Positions 55,050 through 62,794 of a stretch of 64,000 nucleotides of DNA are shown here, in pieces; positions within the stretch are counted from its first letter, which is position 1; every line of letters starts with the position of its first letter. This DNA comes from Paenibacillus sp. PvR098 (GTDB lineage: Bacteria; Bacillota; Bacilli; Paenibacillales; NBRC-103111). The position numbers were made by a program, and so were the translations under genes. The stretch spans positions 992,001 to 1,056,000 of the forward strand of contig NZ_JAFIBU010000001.1 of assembly GCF_017833255.1 (NCBI RefSeq), written 5' to 3'. The notes beneath the pieces were generated by a model. That model saw only the letters and a list, made by a program, of their open reading frames with translations. It made no database searches and was not told the origin of the DNA.

Positions 55050-55178
55050 ATGAACCGGAAAGAGATGAACATTGAAGAAATTGTTGAGCAGCTTGGGATC
55101 AATTTGGAGATTTTCAAGGAATGGAAGAAAGAAAGCATCGAAGTTGAACGAGATAGTGATTTTATACAAGTGAGCTGA
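55050..55178 (+). CDS. 42-residue HTH-like hypothetical protein
   Basis: A 42-codon gene encodes an acidic, helical peptide (MNRKEMNIEEIVEQLGINLE, then IFKEWKKESIEVERDSDFIQ). The first part resembles a helix-turn-helix of excisionase or MerR type but is too short for a firm call. AAGGGGG precedes the ATG, at a long spacing of about ten bases, and a very strong terminator begins 10 bases after the stop, so it forms a compact transcription unit. Confidence 0.45.
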   Translation: MNRKEMNIEEIVEQLGINLEIFKEWKKESIEVERDSDFIQVS

Positions 55179-55188
55179 TAATGAATGA

Positions 55189-55217
55189 GGCGGTCCTGAC
55201 GGACCGCCGTTTTTTTG
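55189..55217 (+). terminator. strong intrinsic terminator
   Basis: GGCGGTCC, loop TGAC, GGACCGCC, one G, then eight T. Confidence 0.9.
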
Positions 55218-55385
55218 TTCAGATCATCATGACCTTACCAGATTTACATATCGCGCAAAATCCACCGTTAGAATGATAAGACTGTACCCAGTTTCCAAAA
55301 GCTGCGTACTTTACCCGCCTAAATATCAATCAACCCGCATCTCCAACGGATGCAAATACGATCTATTATATCCCATACGTGAACA

Positions 55386-56123
55386 TTACCGGACAGTATC
55401 TGCCGGCTCATCGATCCGCCAGCCTTTACCTTCAACATAACGCAACTTAACTTCTCTTTCTTCGAACTCATCAAAGATCGGCACCTGAAACCGATACGTT
55501 TTCGTCCCTTTGCCCTCTTGAATTAGTTTCGCCGAGGCATTACTCCACTCCAGCGCACTTCCGCCGTCCGCCTCCGGTTGCGCCAATTTCCCTTCAATTT
55601 CAAGAATAGAACCGTTTTCCGTTTGCTTTTTCCAATAAGCAGCCGCTTGCTCAGGCGTATAAACCCGTTCTACGTATGCGATAAATTTGTCTTTCGTATC
55701 CAAATCGCTGCTCATCCAGCGGTAGGGATACTCCTTTCCTTCTACGCCAAAAGATCCATCTATACGCTCCCCTTCTCCTCCTCTGGAGATGAACCAGAAA
55801 TGCTTTTGCGCGTCCCCCACCAGACCTACCGCATCTCGATCGCTGATTTCCAGGTTCTTTCGCTGAAGCTGGCGGTACTTCTCATTCTCAACAATAACCG
55901 TTTGATTCGCTTCATCCCAAATGACCTCAGCACCTAACGCTTCTGATAGCGCCCTTACCGGAATTAAAGTGCTCCCATCGATAATTTGAGCAGGGACTTC
56001 GGAATGTATCTCGCTTCCGTTGACCATCAGCTTTACCACTTTAGGAGCAGCCAACGAAATGCCCGAAAAAAGAACAGAACCCAAAACAACCCCGCTTACA
56101 AAAGACTTCCCGTTCATCTTCAT
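55386..56123 (-). CDS. exported protein with a copper amine oxidase N-terminal (stalk) domain
   Basis: This 245-residue secreted protein has a signal peptide (MKMNGKSFVSGVVLGSVLFS, with likely cleavage near SLAAP). It is followed by a stalk-type domain: MVNGSEIHSEVPAQIIDGST, then LIPVRALSEALGAEVIWDE and TVIVENEKY. Such domains are very common in Paenibacillus cell-surface proteins and do not imply amine oxidase activity. The C-terminal 150 residues are unrecognised. The ATG at 56123 follows AGGAG by ten bases; a longer frame starts at 56183. Confidence 0.78.
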   Translation of the reverse strand: MKMNGKSFVSGVVLGSVLFSGISLAAPKVVKLMVNGSEIHSEVPAQIIDGSTLIPVRALSEALGAEVIWDEANQTVIVENEKYRQLQRKNLEISDRDAVGLVGDAQKHFWFISRGGEGERIDGSFGVEGKEYPYRWMSSDLDTKDKFIAYVERVYTPEQAAAYWKKQTENGSILEIEGKLAQPEADGGSALEWSNASAKLIQEGKGTKTYRFQVPIFDEFEEREVKLRYVEGKGWRIDEPADTVR

Positions 56124-56234
56124 ATGTACAGCACTCCTTCGTTCATCCCATGATTGGATTACACAGATATGACGTCTAGGCATGTTATTTTGTTACAGGT
56201 GCGAAGCCGGTTGGCAAAAAATAATACAGCTGCC

Positions 56235-56891
56235 TTACGCCAGCTTGGCGATCAATTCACGCAGCCCGAGCTGTTCCATGGAGTTCAGCCTTTGATCGTG
56301 CTCCCCGAACGTAAGCCCCGCTGTGACACTGTTGGGCACAATCACACAGCGCATGCCAGCACGCTTGGCCGCCAGTGTACCGTTGGGCGAATCCTCGAAC
56401 GCTACCGCTTCCTCCGGCCGAACACCCAACCCCTTAAGCGCCTTAAGGTACAGCTCAGGATCGGGCTTAACACAGGTGACGTCGTCTGAAGTACGAATGC
56501 ACTCAAACCACGGCAGCAGACCGAAACGCTCCAAATAACCGGTTACCCATGCACGGGAAGAGCTCGAGGCTAGTCCTATACGCAACCCCATATCTTTCGC
56601 TTCCTGTAAGTAAGCACGTACGCCCGGACGAACGTCCGCCAAGCGCATTTTCTCCTCATAGTCGAGCTTACGCCGATGACGGGCTGCTGCCTTATCCAAT
56701 GTCCGGCCCATTCGCATTTCCAGATCATCATAGGGATTGAATGCTTCCGGCCCAGTGCCTACGCACTGTCCCCAAATGTCCAGAGTCAGCTCGCAGCCTT
56801 CCTGCAGGTACATCTCTTGATACGATTCAAACTCCGGGGTCTCCGTATCCAAAATCAGTCCGTCAAAATCAAACACGACCGCTTTGATCAT
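56235..56891 (-). CDS. HAD-IA hydrolase, beta-phosphoglucomutase-like (YhcW type)
   Basis: This 218-residue HAD-superfamily enzyme has motif I VVFDFDGLILDTETPE, motif II LASSSSRAWV, the Lys in CVKPDPELYLKAL, and motif III VAFEDSPNGTLAAKRAGM. The cap domain is of the small helical type seen in phosphoglucomutase-like members. The neighbouring genes give no substrate clue. Confidence 0.85.
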   Translation of the reverse strand: MIKAVVFDFDGLILDTETPEFESYQEMYLQEGCELTLDIWGQCVGTGPEAFNPYDDLEMRMGRTLDKAAARHRRKLDYEEKMRLADVRPGVRAYLQEAKDMGLRIGLASSSSRAWVTGYLERFGLLPWFECIRTSDDVTCVKPDPELYLKALKGLGVRPEEAVAFEDSPNGTLAAKRAGMRCVIVPNSVTAGLTFGEHDQRLNSMEQLGLRELIAKLA

Positions 56892-57014
56892 GGCCTTCCT
56901 CTCCTTTCATCCCATATAAAGTATCGTACTACGTCTGCTGCGTATTGGATAGTGTATTCGTCATATCCAAAAAAAGCACCGGCCCCTTCAAGGGCTAGTG
57001 CTTGACTCCATTCT

Positions 57015-57743
57015 TTACGCTTCCGATACTACCGTCAGCTTCTTCTTATAGACCCATTTGGATAAAGTAATGCTGAATTCGTACAACAGCAGCAAAGGGA
57101 CAATCACAAGAACATCGGAAACGAAATCCGGCGGCGTAATCGTAATGGAAACGACAATCAGCACAAAATAAGCAACCTTCCTCGCTTTGGCCAGCCGTAC
57201 CGGGTTCAGCACGCCGATTTTCGTGAGAAACATAACGACCGCAGGCATCTCAAACAGCAGCCCTAACGGCAGCGTGAGGTTCAGCATAAACCGAAAGTAT
57301 TTGTCCGCCGTGTACATAATGTTCACTTGTTCTTGGGCCATTGCCTTCATAAAAGACAATACCATCGGAAACAAAACGAAATATCCGAAGGATATTCCTG
57401 CCGCGAACAGAACGGCTAAGGCAGGAATGAAGGCCAGTGCCGCCTTTCTCTCATCCGGCTTTAGAGCCGGCTTCAAAAAGCTCCACAGCTGAATTCCCGC
57501 AACGGGTATCGTCACCGCTATGGCGAAGACGCCCGAGATCATCAGATAGACCCACAGCATATCCGTAGGTCCGAGAACGGTCAGCCTGCCCTCCATGTCA
57601 CGGACCAGCCAGGCATAAATCGGCTTGGCATACAAGAATGCGGCGGCTAGCGCAACCAAGAAGGAACAGAGGGTTACTATCAAGCGCTTTCTCATTTCTT
57701 CCAAATGGGTCACTACATGCAATTCATGATCTTGTTGTGCCAT
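57015..57743 (-). CDS. tatC: Tat translocase subunit TatC
   Basis: This 242-residue integral membrane protein has six hydrophobic helices and the TatC signature in the first cytoplasmic part: VVTHLEEMRKRLIVT. A later FGYFVLFPMVLSFMKAM segment is also typical. TatC binds the twin-arginine signal. The ATG at 57743 follows GGAGG directly; 14 upstream codons are unlikely to be used. It is encoded downstream of phoX and tatA in one unit and would export PhoX. Confidence 0.92.
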   Translation of the reverse strand: MAQQDHELHVVTHLEEMRKRLIVTLCSFLVALAAAFLYAKPIYAWLVRDMEGRLTVLGPTDMLWVYLMISGVFAIAVTIPVAGIQLWSFLKPALKPDERKAALAFIPALAVLFAAGISFGYFVLFPMVLSFMKAMAQEQVNIMYTADKYFRFMLNLTLPLGLLFEMPAVVMFLTKIGVLNPVRLAKARKVAYFVLIVVSITITPPDFVSDVLVIVPLLLLYEFSITLSKWVYKKKLTVVSEA

Positions 57744-57833
57744 AAGAAGCCTCCAGAATAAAAGATCGCTTCCGGCATGGTACAAGCGGCGGGGGCTCGC
57801 TTGTCGTACCGGAAGCGTGGAAATCAGCTTACA

Positions 57834-58106
57834 TTAAGACTGTGTTTTGTCCACAGCAACCAAGTGAGGCTTGGATTCAACCGAAGCGGAGCCGTTAACA
57901 GCAGCGGAAGCAGGTTTCGCCTGGGGCTTGTCTGTCTCCAACGTGTTGTCATCTTCACCGATCAATCCCTTTGTCGCGCTTTTAAACTCGCTCAAGGTGC
58001 GGCCGAAAGCTCTTCCAAGCTCTGGAAGCTTGGACGGACCGAAAATAATTAAAGCAATAATCAAAATTAAGATTAAACCGGGTATCCCGATATTACCGAA
58101 TGGCAT
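57834..58106 (-). CDS. tatA: Tat translocase subunit TatA (copy linked to phoX)
   Basis: This 90-residue protein has one N-terminal hydrophobic helix ([19 protein letters not shown]) followed by the conserved [20 protein letters not shown] amphipathic helix and a hydrophilic tail. It starts 16 bases after phoX and lies upstream of tatC. A second tatA lies at 60095-60316. Confidence 0.92.
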   Translation of the reverse strand: MPFGNIGIPGLILILIIALIIFGPSKLPELGRAFGRTLSEFKSATKGLIGEDDNTLETDKPQAKPASAAVNGSASVESKPHLVAVDKTQS

Positions 58107-58122
58107 GAGAAATCACTCCTTA

Positions 58123-59796
58123 TTAAAATTGAAATCCGGTAATCGCGATAACGGCAGGACGAGGCATCGTATCTCCTTGACGGCGCGGCCATGTGCTGGT
58201 GAGCTTTTTCATGTCCGTTGTATTTTCACCCGGGTGCTGGACGGCAAGGAACAATGTCGTTTCATCCGGTGTAAACCAAGGTCCTGTCAGCTCGGCATCG
58301 TTCGGTGCGGAAGCGAACTGCATCGCCACACCCATATTAGGTCCTGTAGTTGGAATAACATACATACCATTATTGGCAAACGACGTGAACACGCCTTTGT
58401 TCATGCTGCTCGAAGACATATCGGTAACCGTCCACAGATTGCCGCTGCTATCAAAAGTAAGGTTGTCCGGCGCGCTGAAGCCGCTTTGGCGTCCGCCAGC
58501 AGCGAAAATTTCAAAATCAAAATCCATGGCGCCGAGATCGCTGTCTTTCTCAAAAAAACGGGTAATGTGACCGTGAATATTCCCGTGATTGTCATTGTTT
58601 GTGTGTGCTACAAAGAAGGTGTTGTCAAATGGACAAATTTCAATATCCTCTGGACGATCCGTCGGTGTTGCACCTAGAATCAAGGCTGCTTCGTGCGTAT
58701 TCACGCAAATATCCGCTTGCGTCTGGAATTGGGCTGCGAGATCTTCTTTTTTCTTCTTTATCAGGCTTGGCACCTTGAATTTCTCATCCTTCAATACTTT
58801 CTGCACGGCTTCGATCGTAAGCGCAATCCACTTGCCTTTCTTCATATCGGCGGCGTACAGTGTTCCTTCCGTCAGCAGTGCCGTATTGCCGCGGCCCATT
58901 TCAGGTGCATATTTGTTTTTGGATACGAATTTGTACACACAGGCATCCTTCTTGTCATCTCCCATGTATACGACTACTCGGCCGTCTTTGCTAAGACCCA
59001 TTGCCGTATTTTCATGGTTAAAACGGCCAAGCGCAGTTTGCTTGCGAATTTCAAACGTCAGATCGAACGGATCCACTTCCACAACCCAGCCGTAATGCGT
59101 AACATCCAGACCCGCTAGTTCAGATGTCTCTTCAAAGTTCTCTTCACAGGTCAGCAGCGTATTCCACAGCGTCATGCCCCCGGAACAGTTGGCGAACGTT
59201 CCCTGCACGTTCGTCGTCCCGTTCACAGCCTTCGTTCCTGAAGCAGGACCTACCAATTTCGTCGGTGTCAAACCGGTAACGCGACGGGCATATTTGGATT
59301 GCGTGTCCATCTTCCAGACACCTTTCTCGTCACGGCGCACTTCAATGACCGATCCACCTTGGACATAGAGCATTTTCTTGATTTGATCCGCTGAATATTT
59401 CCCATTGGCGTCGGGCTTACCGTGCACGAACAGATCACTGGAATATTCATGGTTTACCCACAACAACCCGTGGGTGTTGGAGCCTTTGATTGGGAAATAA
59501 ACGGTAAAATCGTTATTAAAACCAAACGTATCACCGGCTTCGTTAATGACATCCCCGTATGCGGCCACCACATCATATTTAAATCCTTTCGGAAGAATCA
59601 CATTGTCGACGGTACTGTGTGCAATGGGTTTAAAGAAACCCGAAACCTTATTATTTTTGTAACCGAACAAATGATCGGCCGTTCTTGCGGCATAAGCCTT
59701 GCCGCCGGTCAGGGATTCGAGTCCGGTAGATGCAGCCGCGAGCGCTGCCGTACCTGTGCCCAAATATGCAAGAAATTTTCTTCTGTTCATTTCCAT
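58123..59796 (-). CDS. phoX: PhoX-family alkaline phosphatase, Tat-exported
   Basis: This 557-residue protein has a twin-arginine signal (MNRRKFLAYLGTGTAALAAA, with Arg-Arg-Lys-Phe-Leu) and a long DUF839/PhoX beta-propeller domain. Recognised pieces include HGLLWVNHEYSSDL, GGMTLWNTLLTCEENFEET, LGRFNHENTAMGLSKDG and GFSAPDNLTFDSSGNLWTV. PhoX enzymes are calcium/iron-dependent secreted phosphatases used under phosphate starvation. It is followed immediately by tatA and tatC, and a PhoP-type operator lies upstream. Confidence 0.88.
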   Translation of the reverse strand: MEMNRRKFLAYLGTGTAALAAASTGLESLTGGKAYAARTADHLFGYKNNKVSGFFKPIAHSTVDNVILPKGFKYDVVAAYGDVINEAGDTFGFNNDFTVYFPIKGSNTHGLLWVNHEYSSDLFVHGKPDANGKYSADQIKKMLYVQGGSVIEVRRDEKGVWKMDTQSKYARRVTGLTPTKLVGPASGTKAVNGTTNVQGTFANCSGGMTLWNTLLTCEENFEETSELAGLDVTHYGWVVEVDPFDLTFEIRKQTALGRFNHENTAMGLSKDGRVVVYMGDDKKDACVYKFVSKNKYAPEMGRGNTALLTEGTLYAADMKKGKWIALTIEAVQKVLKDEKFKVPSLIKKKKEDLAAQFQTQADICVNTHEAALILGATPTDRPEDIEICPFDNTFFVAHTNNDNHGNIHGHITRFFEKDSDLGAMDFDFEIFAAGGRQSGFSAPDNLTFDSSGNLWTVTDMSSSSMNKGVFTSFANNGMYVIPTTGPNMGVAMQFASAPNDAELTGPWFTPDETTLFLAVQHPGENTTDMKKLTSTWPRRQGDTMPRPAVIAITGFQF

Positions 59797-59846
59797 GCTT
59801 TACACACCATCCGTTTCCCTTTGTTGAAATGATTGATTCCTAAATC

Positions 59847-59900
59847 ATCATACCGGGCAAACGTAAACGGAAGATTAAGTCAGTATGGATTTTTTGTAAA
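59847..59900 (-). promoter_or_regulatory. candidate Pho box and promoter upstream of phoX
   Basis: On the minus strand four hexamers recur every 11 bases: TTTACA, TCCATA, TTAATC and TTTACG (59862-59900), resembling the PhoP direct repeat TTAACA with 5-base spacers (5, 3, 4 and 4 of 6 matches). TATGAT at 59847-59852 follows nine bases later as a -10 box, about 50 bases ahead of the phoX ATG. Confidence 0.6.
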
Positions 59901-60026
59901 GATGGTCAACAATAAGAGCCAGCACACCGGCTGTATCGCGGAGCAGGGTACACATGGCTCTACGGCTTTCATTACCGTACGCTCACGCCATAATCATCCA
60001 CGGAAAACAGACTCATTCCACATGAC

Positions 60027-60077
60027 AAAAAACTCCCTTTGGAGCATATGCCTACAGCATACGTCGAAGGGAGTTTT
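60027..60077 (-). terminator. terminator of the second tatA gene
   Basis: On the minus strand AACTCCCTT and AAGGGAGTT bracket a long loop with its own small inverted repeat, then TTTT. It separates this tatA from the phoX promoter. Confidence 0.7.
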
Positions 60078-60094
60078 AACATAACAAAAATAGC

Positions 60095-60316
60095 TTATGA
60101 TTTTTTCTCTTCCTGGGGTTTCGTGTTATCTTCTTTATCCCCGGATACGAGGCCGCGAGTCGATTCTTTAAATTCGCTTAGTGTTCTGCCGAAGGCTCTC
60201 CCGAGCTCGGGAAGCTTGGACGGTCCGAACAACAGCAGCACAACGACGATAATCAGTATAAGTCCCCCGACACCGATGTTACCGAATGGCAAGGCATTCC
60301 ACTCCTTTAAATTCAA
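60095..60316 (-). CDS. tatA: Tat translocase subunit TatA (second copy)
   Basis: This 73-residue protein has the TatA pattern: [20 protein letters not shown], then [20 protein letters not shown] and a charged tail. It differs from the phoX-linked copy in the hydrophobic helix and tail length but keeps the amphipathic helix nearly unchanged. Its own terminator follows, so it is transcribed separately from phoX. No second tatC is in the window. Confidence 0.88.
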   Translation of the reverse strand: MNLKEWNALPFGNIGVGGLILIIVVVLLLFGPSKLPELGRAFGRTLSEFKESTRGLVSGDKEDNTKPQEEKKS

Positions 60317-60405
60317 ACAGTTATAGCTTTATTATAACAGCTTGTCTGTGGAAAAGAAACCGTTCCTTCCCTGTGCTCCGTAAACCTGCTATCCCATGTT
60401 TCGAC

Positions 60406-61056
60406 TCAGCTTTCCGTCTGCTGCCCCAAAGCCAACATAACCTTGTCCCACTGCCATTTGGTCAGGGCTAACGTTTCCCGTCCCTTGTGCCAAGACATTA
60501 TAAGCACATTGGAATCCATCGGTGATGCCTCAGGATCTTCGTATCCTAGGAACCGGGCAATATCGAGCGCCCTTACGGCATGATACCGGTGAGTTACAAT
60601 GACCGACGAGGTCCATCCGTTCTGCTTCATAATATTTTGGCTGAACAGCATGTTTTCGTAAGTGCTCGTTGCTGCATTTTCCAAATAAATGTCGCTTTCC
60701 CGAACCCCTTTGTCCAGCAGGTAATTGCGCATGCCTTCTGCTTCCGTCAGCTTGGAGTTCGCATGATCGTATCCGCCGGATACGATTATGCGTTTGATGG
60801 TACCCTCTTCATACAATAGGACCGCACGATTTAATCGCTCTTGCAGCGCAGGACTCGGAGTTGATTGCCACAACGCAGCTCCAAGCACAATCCCTACCTC
60901 TTTCGGCGGGAGCTTACCGTCGGGTAAACTCACCATCTTCCATTGAATGAAGATCACCCACAACGTAGCGACGGCAGCGACCATCAGCAAGGCCTTCAGA
61001 GGAGTCGTTAAGGCCTTCACCAACCGAGGAGCATGATTCAATCTTTTCACCTTCAT
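60406..61056 (-). CDS. YdcF/DUF218-family membrane-anchored protein
   Basis: This 216-residue protein has one N-terminal hydrophobic segment (LKALLMVAAVATLWVIFIQW) and a DUF218 (YdcF-like) domain with VGIVLGAALWQSTPSPALQE, IIVSGGYDH, YLENAATSTYENM and VVTHRYHAVRA. Some relatives take part in envelope assembly. The frame begins inside the esterase gene at 61095, but the ATG at 61056 with GGAG about 11 bases upstream, after that gene's stop, is more likely. Confidence 0.82.
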   Translation of the reverse strand: MKVKRLNHAPRLVKALTTPLKALLMVAAVATLWVIFIQWKMVSLPDGKLPPKEVGIVLGAALWQSTPSPALQERLNRAVLLYEEGTIKRIIVSGGYDHANSKLTEAEGMRNYLLDKGVRESDIYLENAATSTYENMLFSQNIMKQNGWTSSVIVTHRYHAVRALDIARFLGYEDPEASPMDSNVLIMSWHKGRETLALTKWQWDKVMLALGQQTES

Positions 61057-61081
61057 TCCAACGAACACTCCCATACCTGCT

Positions 61082-61825
61082 TCATTTCGAAACATTCAAA
61101 AAATGCTCCACAGCGGCAAACAATTCCGGCGCCTCTTGCTCCATACAAATCATGTGACGGGAATTCGGAAAATATATTAATTCTCTTTCGCCCCTTAGCC
61201 TGTGGTATATATACTCCGCGCTTCGGGGATGCACGATTTGATCCTTTTTGCCTTGTGCGATCAACGTAGGTACTGAAATTCTCGGCAGTTCCCGAAGCCT
61301 AGTATAACGAGCAAGCTTCATGAATTGAAAGGCTGCGGGAAGAGGCGTATTTGTAACGCGGAGCAAATGATCCCAGTCGCGGCAGCGAAGTCGCTCGGCC
61401 AAATCGTTGATGAACCGGCTGAGATAAATCACCGCCGCATTGAGCAGCACCAGTCTGTGTACCGGAAAGCGGTTAGCCAAATAAGCGGAAATCAATCCTC
61501 CCATTGAAAAACCAACCACATCGATTTCCCCAAACTGCCGTGTCAGCTTGTCCGCTTCGCTCGCAGCCGCATCCAGCCAATCCCTCCATGTGACGACGCC
61601 AAGTCCCTTCAAGTCTTTATCGTGTCCGGGTAGTGTGGGCACATGGCAATGGATGCCTTGCTTACGCAAATGCTTGGCTAGCGGCATAATCTCATAAGGT
61701 CCGCCGGTAAATCCGTGCAAAAGCAAGCAGCAGCGAGGTTTTACCCGAGAGTTCGGCGATTTTCCTTCCGGATCATAGGATATAGGAACGACTAGGTTAA
61801 CGTTACCTCCGATATGAAGCGTCAT
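61082..61825 (-). CDS. alpha/beta hydrolase (carboxylesterase Est30-like)
   Basis: This 247-residue serine hydrolase has the oxyanion-hole region CLLLHGFTGGPYE, the nucleophile elbow VVGFSMGGLIS, the Asp in IAQGKKDQIVHP and the His in NSRHMICME. A small lid sequence lies around residues 130-165. It resembles thermophile Est30-type carboxylesterases and monoacylglycerol lipases. Exact substrate unknown. It is co-directional with, and upstream of, the YdcF-like gene. Confidence 0.85.
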   Translation of the reverse strand: MTLHIGGNVNLVVPISYDPEGKSPNSRVKPRCCLLLHGFTGGPYEIMPLAKHLRKQGIHCHVPTLPGHDKDLKGLGVVTWRDWLDAAASEADKLTRQFGEIDVVGFSMGGLISAYLANRFPVHRLVLLNAAVIYLSRFINDLAERLRCRDWDHLLRVTNTPLPAAFQFMKLARYTRLRELPRISVPTLIAQGKKDQIVHPRSAEYIYHRLRGERELIYFPNSRHMICMEQEAPELFAAVEHFLNVSK

Positions 61826-61939
61826 AATAACATCTCTCCTTTATTGACGACGCAAACGGTTATTTTGTTCCGTCTATTCAAAGAGATAATTAACCGTATT
61901 GTAGTGAGTACGAAACTTGCGTATCCCTTCTCGGATTGC

Positions 61940-61974
61940 AAAAAAAACAGCGTGGCGCCCCACGCTGTTTTTTA
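61940..61974. terminator. bidirectional intrinsic terminator of the cyclophilin gene
   Basis: AACAGCGTGG, loop CGCC, CCACGCTGTT, with A run before and T run after. Confidence 0.85.
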
Positions 61975-62676
61975 TTTTTCGGTAATGGCTATCGATTGGA
62001 TCGTTACATTTTCCGTCGGCACGCTTGGAGTAGGCTCGCTTCCTTTTTTCACCGGTGTTGCGGCGATGTTCTGCACGACGTCCATGCCCTCCACCACTTT
62101 ACCGAAGATCGTGTAATTGGGCTGCATGTTTAAGCTTGTGCTATCCTCACCCGTACAGATGAAAAATTGGCTGCCGTTCGTATTTTTCCCTGAGTTCGCC
62201 ATGGCGACAATGCCTGGCCCGTATTTATGAGGCGTATTCAGCTCATCCTCAAATTTATAACCTGGCCCTCCAGTACCGTTGCCAAGCGGATCTCCGGTTT
62301 GCACCATAAATGACTGGATGATCCGGTGGAACGTAATATCATTGTAGAAGCCTTCCTTCGATAAAAAGACAAAGTTGTTAACCGTCTTCGGAGCGTCCTT
62401 GGCGAACAGCTCGATCGTGAAGGTTCCTTTGGAGGTCGTTACTGTCGCTTGATACGATTTATTCGGATCAATCTTCATCTCCGGAGGAGAAGACCACGAT
62501 TTCTTCGAAGACTGCTCTTGGTTTACCGCATTCTGTCCAGCAGGCTGGCCTCCATTCTGGGGAGCATTCTCCGTCGCAGAAGGTGCCGGCTTCGTGCCGC
62601 AGCCCGTCGTAATTAGAGCCAGGAGCGCTATTGCGCAAATCCAAGTTGATGGTTTCCGTAAGCGTAAAGCGTTCAT
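61972..62676 (-). CDS. cyclophilin-type peptidyl-prolyl isomerase, lipoprotein
   Basis: This 234-residue protein has a signal peptide with a lipobox (LLALITTGC) and then a low-complexity linker of about 40 residues, followed by a cyclophilin domain: TFHRIIQSFMVQTGDPLGNG, GPGYKFEDE, IVAMANSGKNTNGSQFFICT and the late TIFGKVVEGMDVV. It should fold proteins outside the membrane as a membrane-anchored PPIase. It is separated from the PBP gene by about 120 bases. Confidence 0.9.
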   Translation of the reverse strand: MNALRLRKPSTWICAIALLALITTGCGTKPAPSATENAPQNGGQPAGQNAVNQEQSSKKSWSSPPEMKIDPNKSYQATVTTSKGTFTIELFAKDAPKTVNNFVFLSKEGFYNDITFHRIIQSFMVQTGDPLGNGTGGPGYKFEDELNTPHKYGPGIVAMANSGKNTNGSQFFICTGEDSTSLNMQPNYTIFGKVVEGMDVVQNIAATPVKKGSEPTPSVPTENVTIQSIAITEK

Positions 62677-62794
62677 CAGTGCTTATTCAACTCCAATGCA
62701 GTTTTGATTGATCATAGGTTGGTACCCGGTATTCATTATACACGCGTCAGTGATAAATGAAAAATCCATCGATCGGCGGCCGAAGAGCGGCAGA

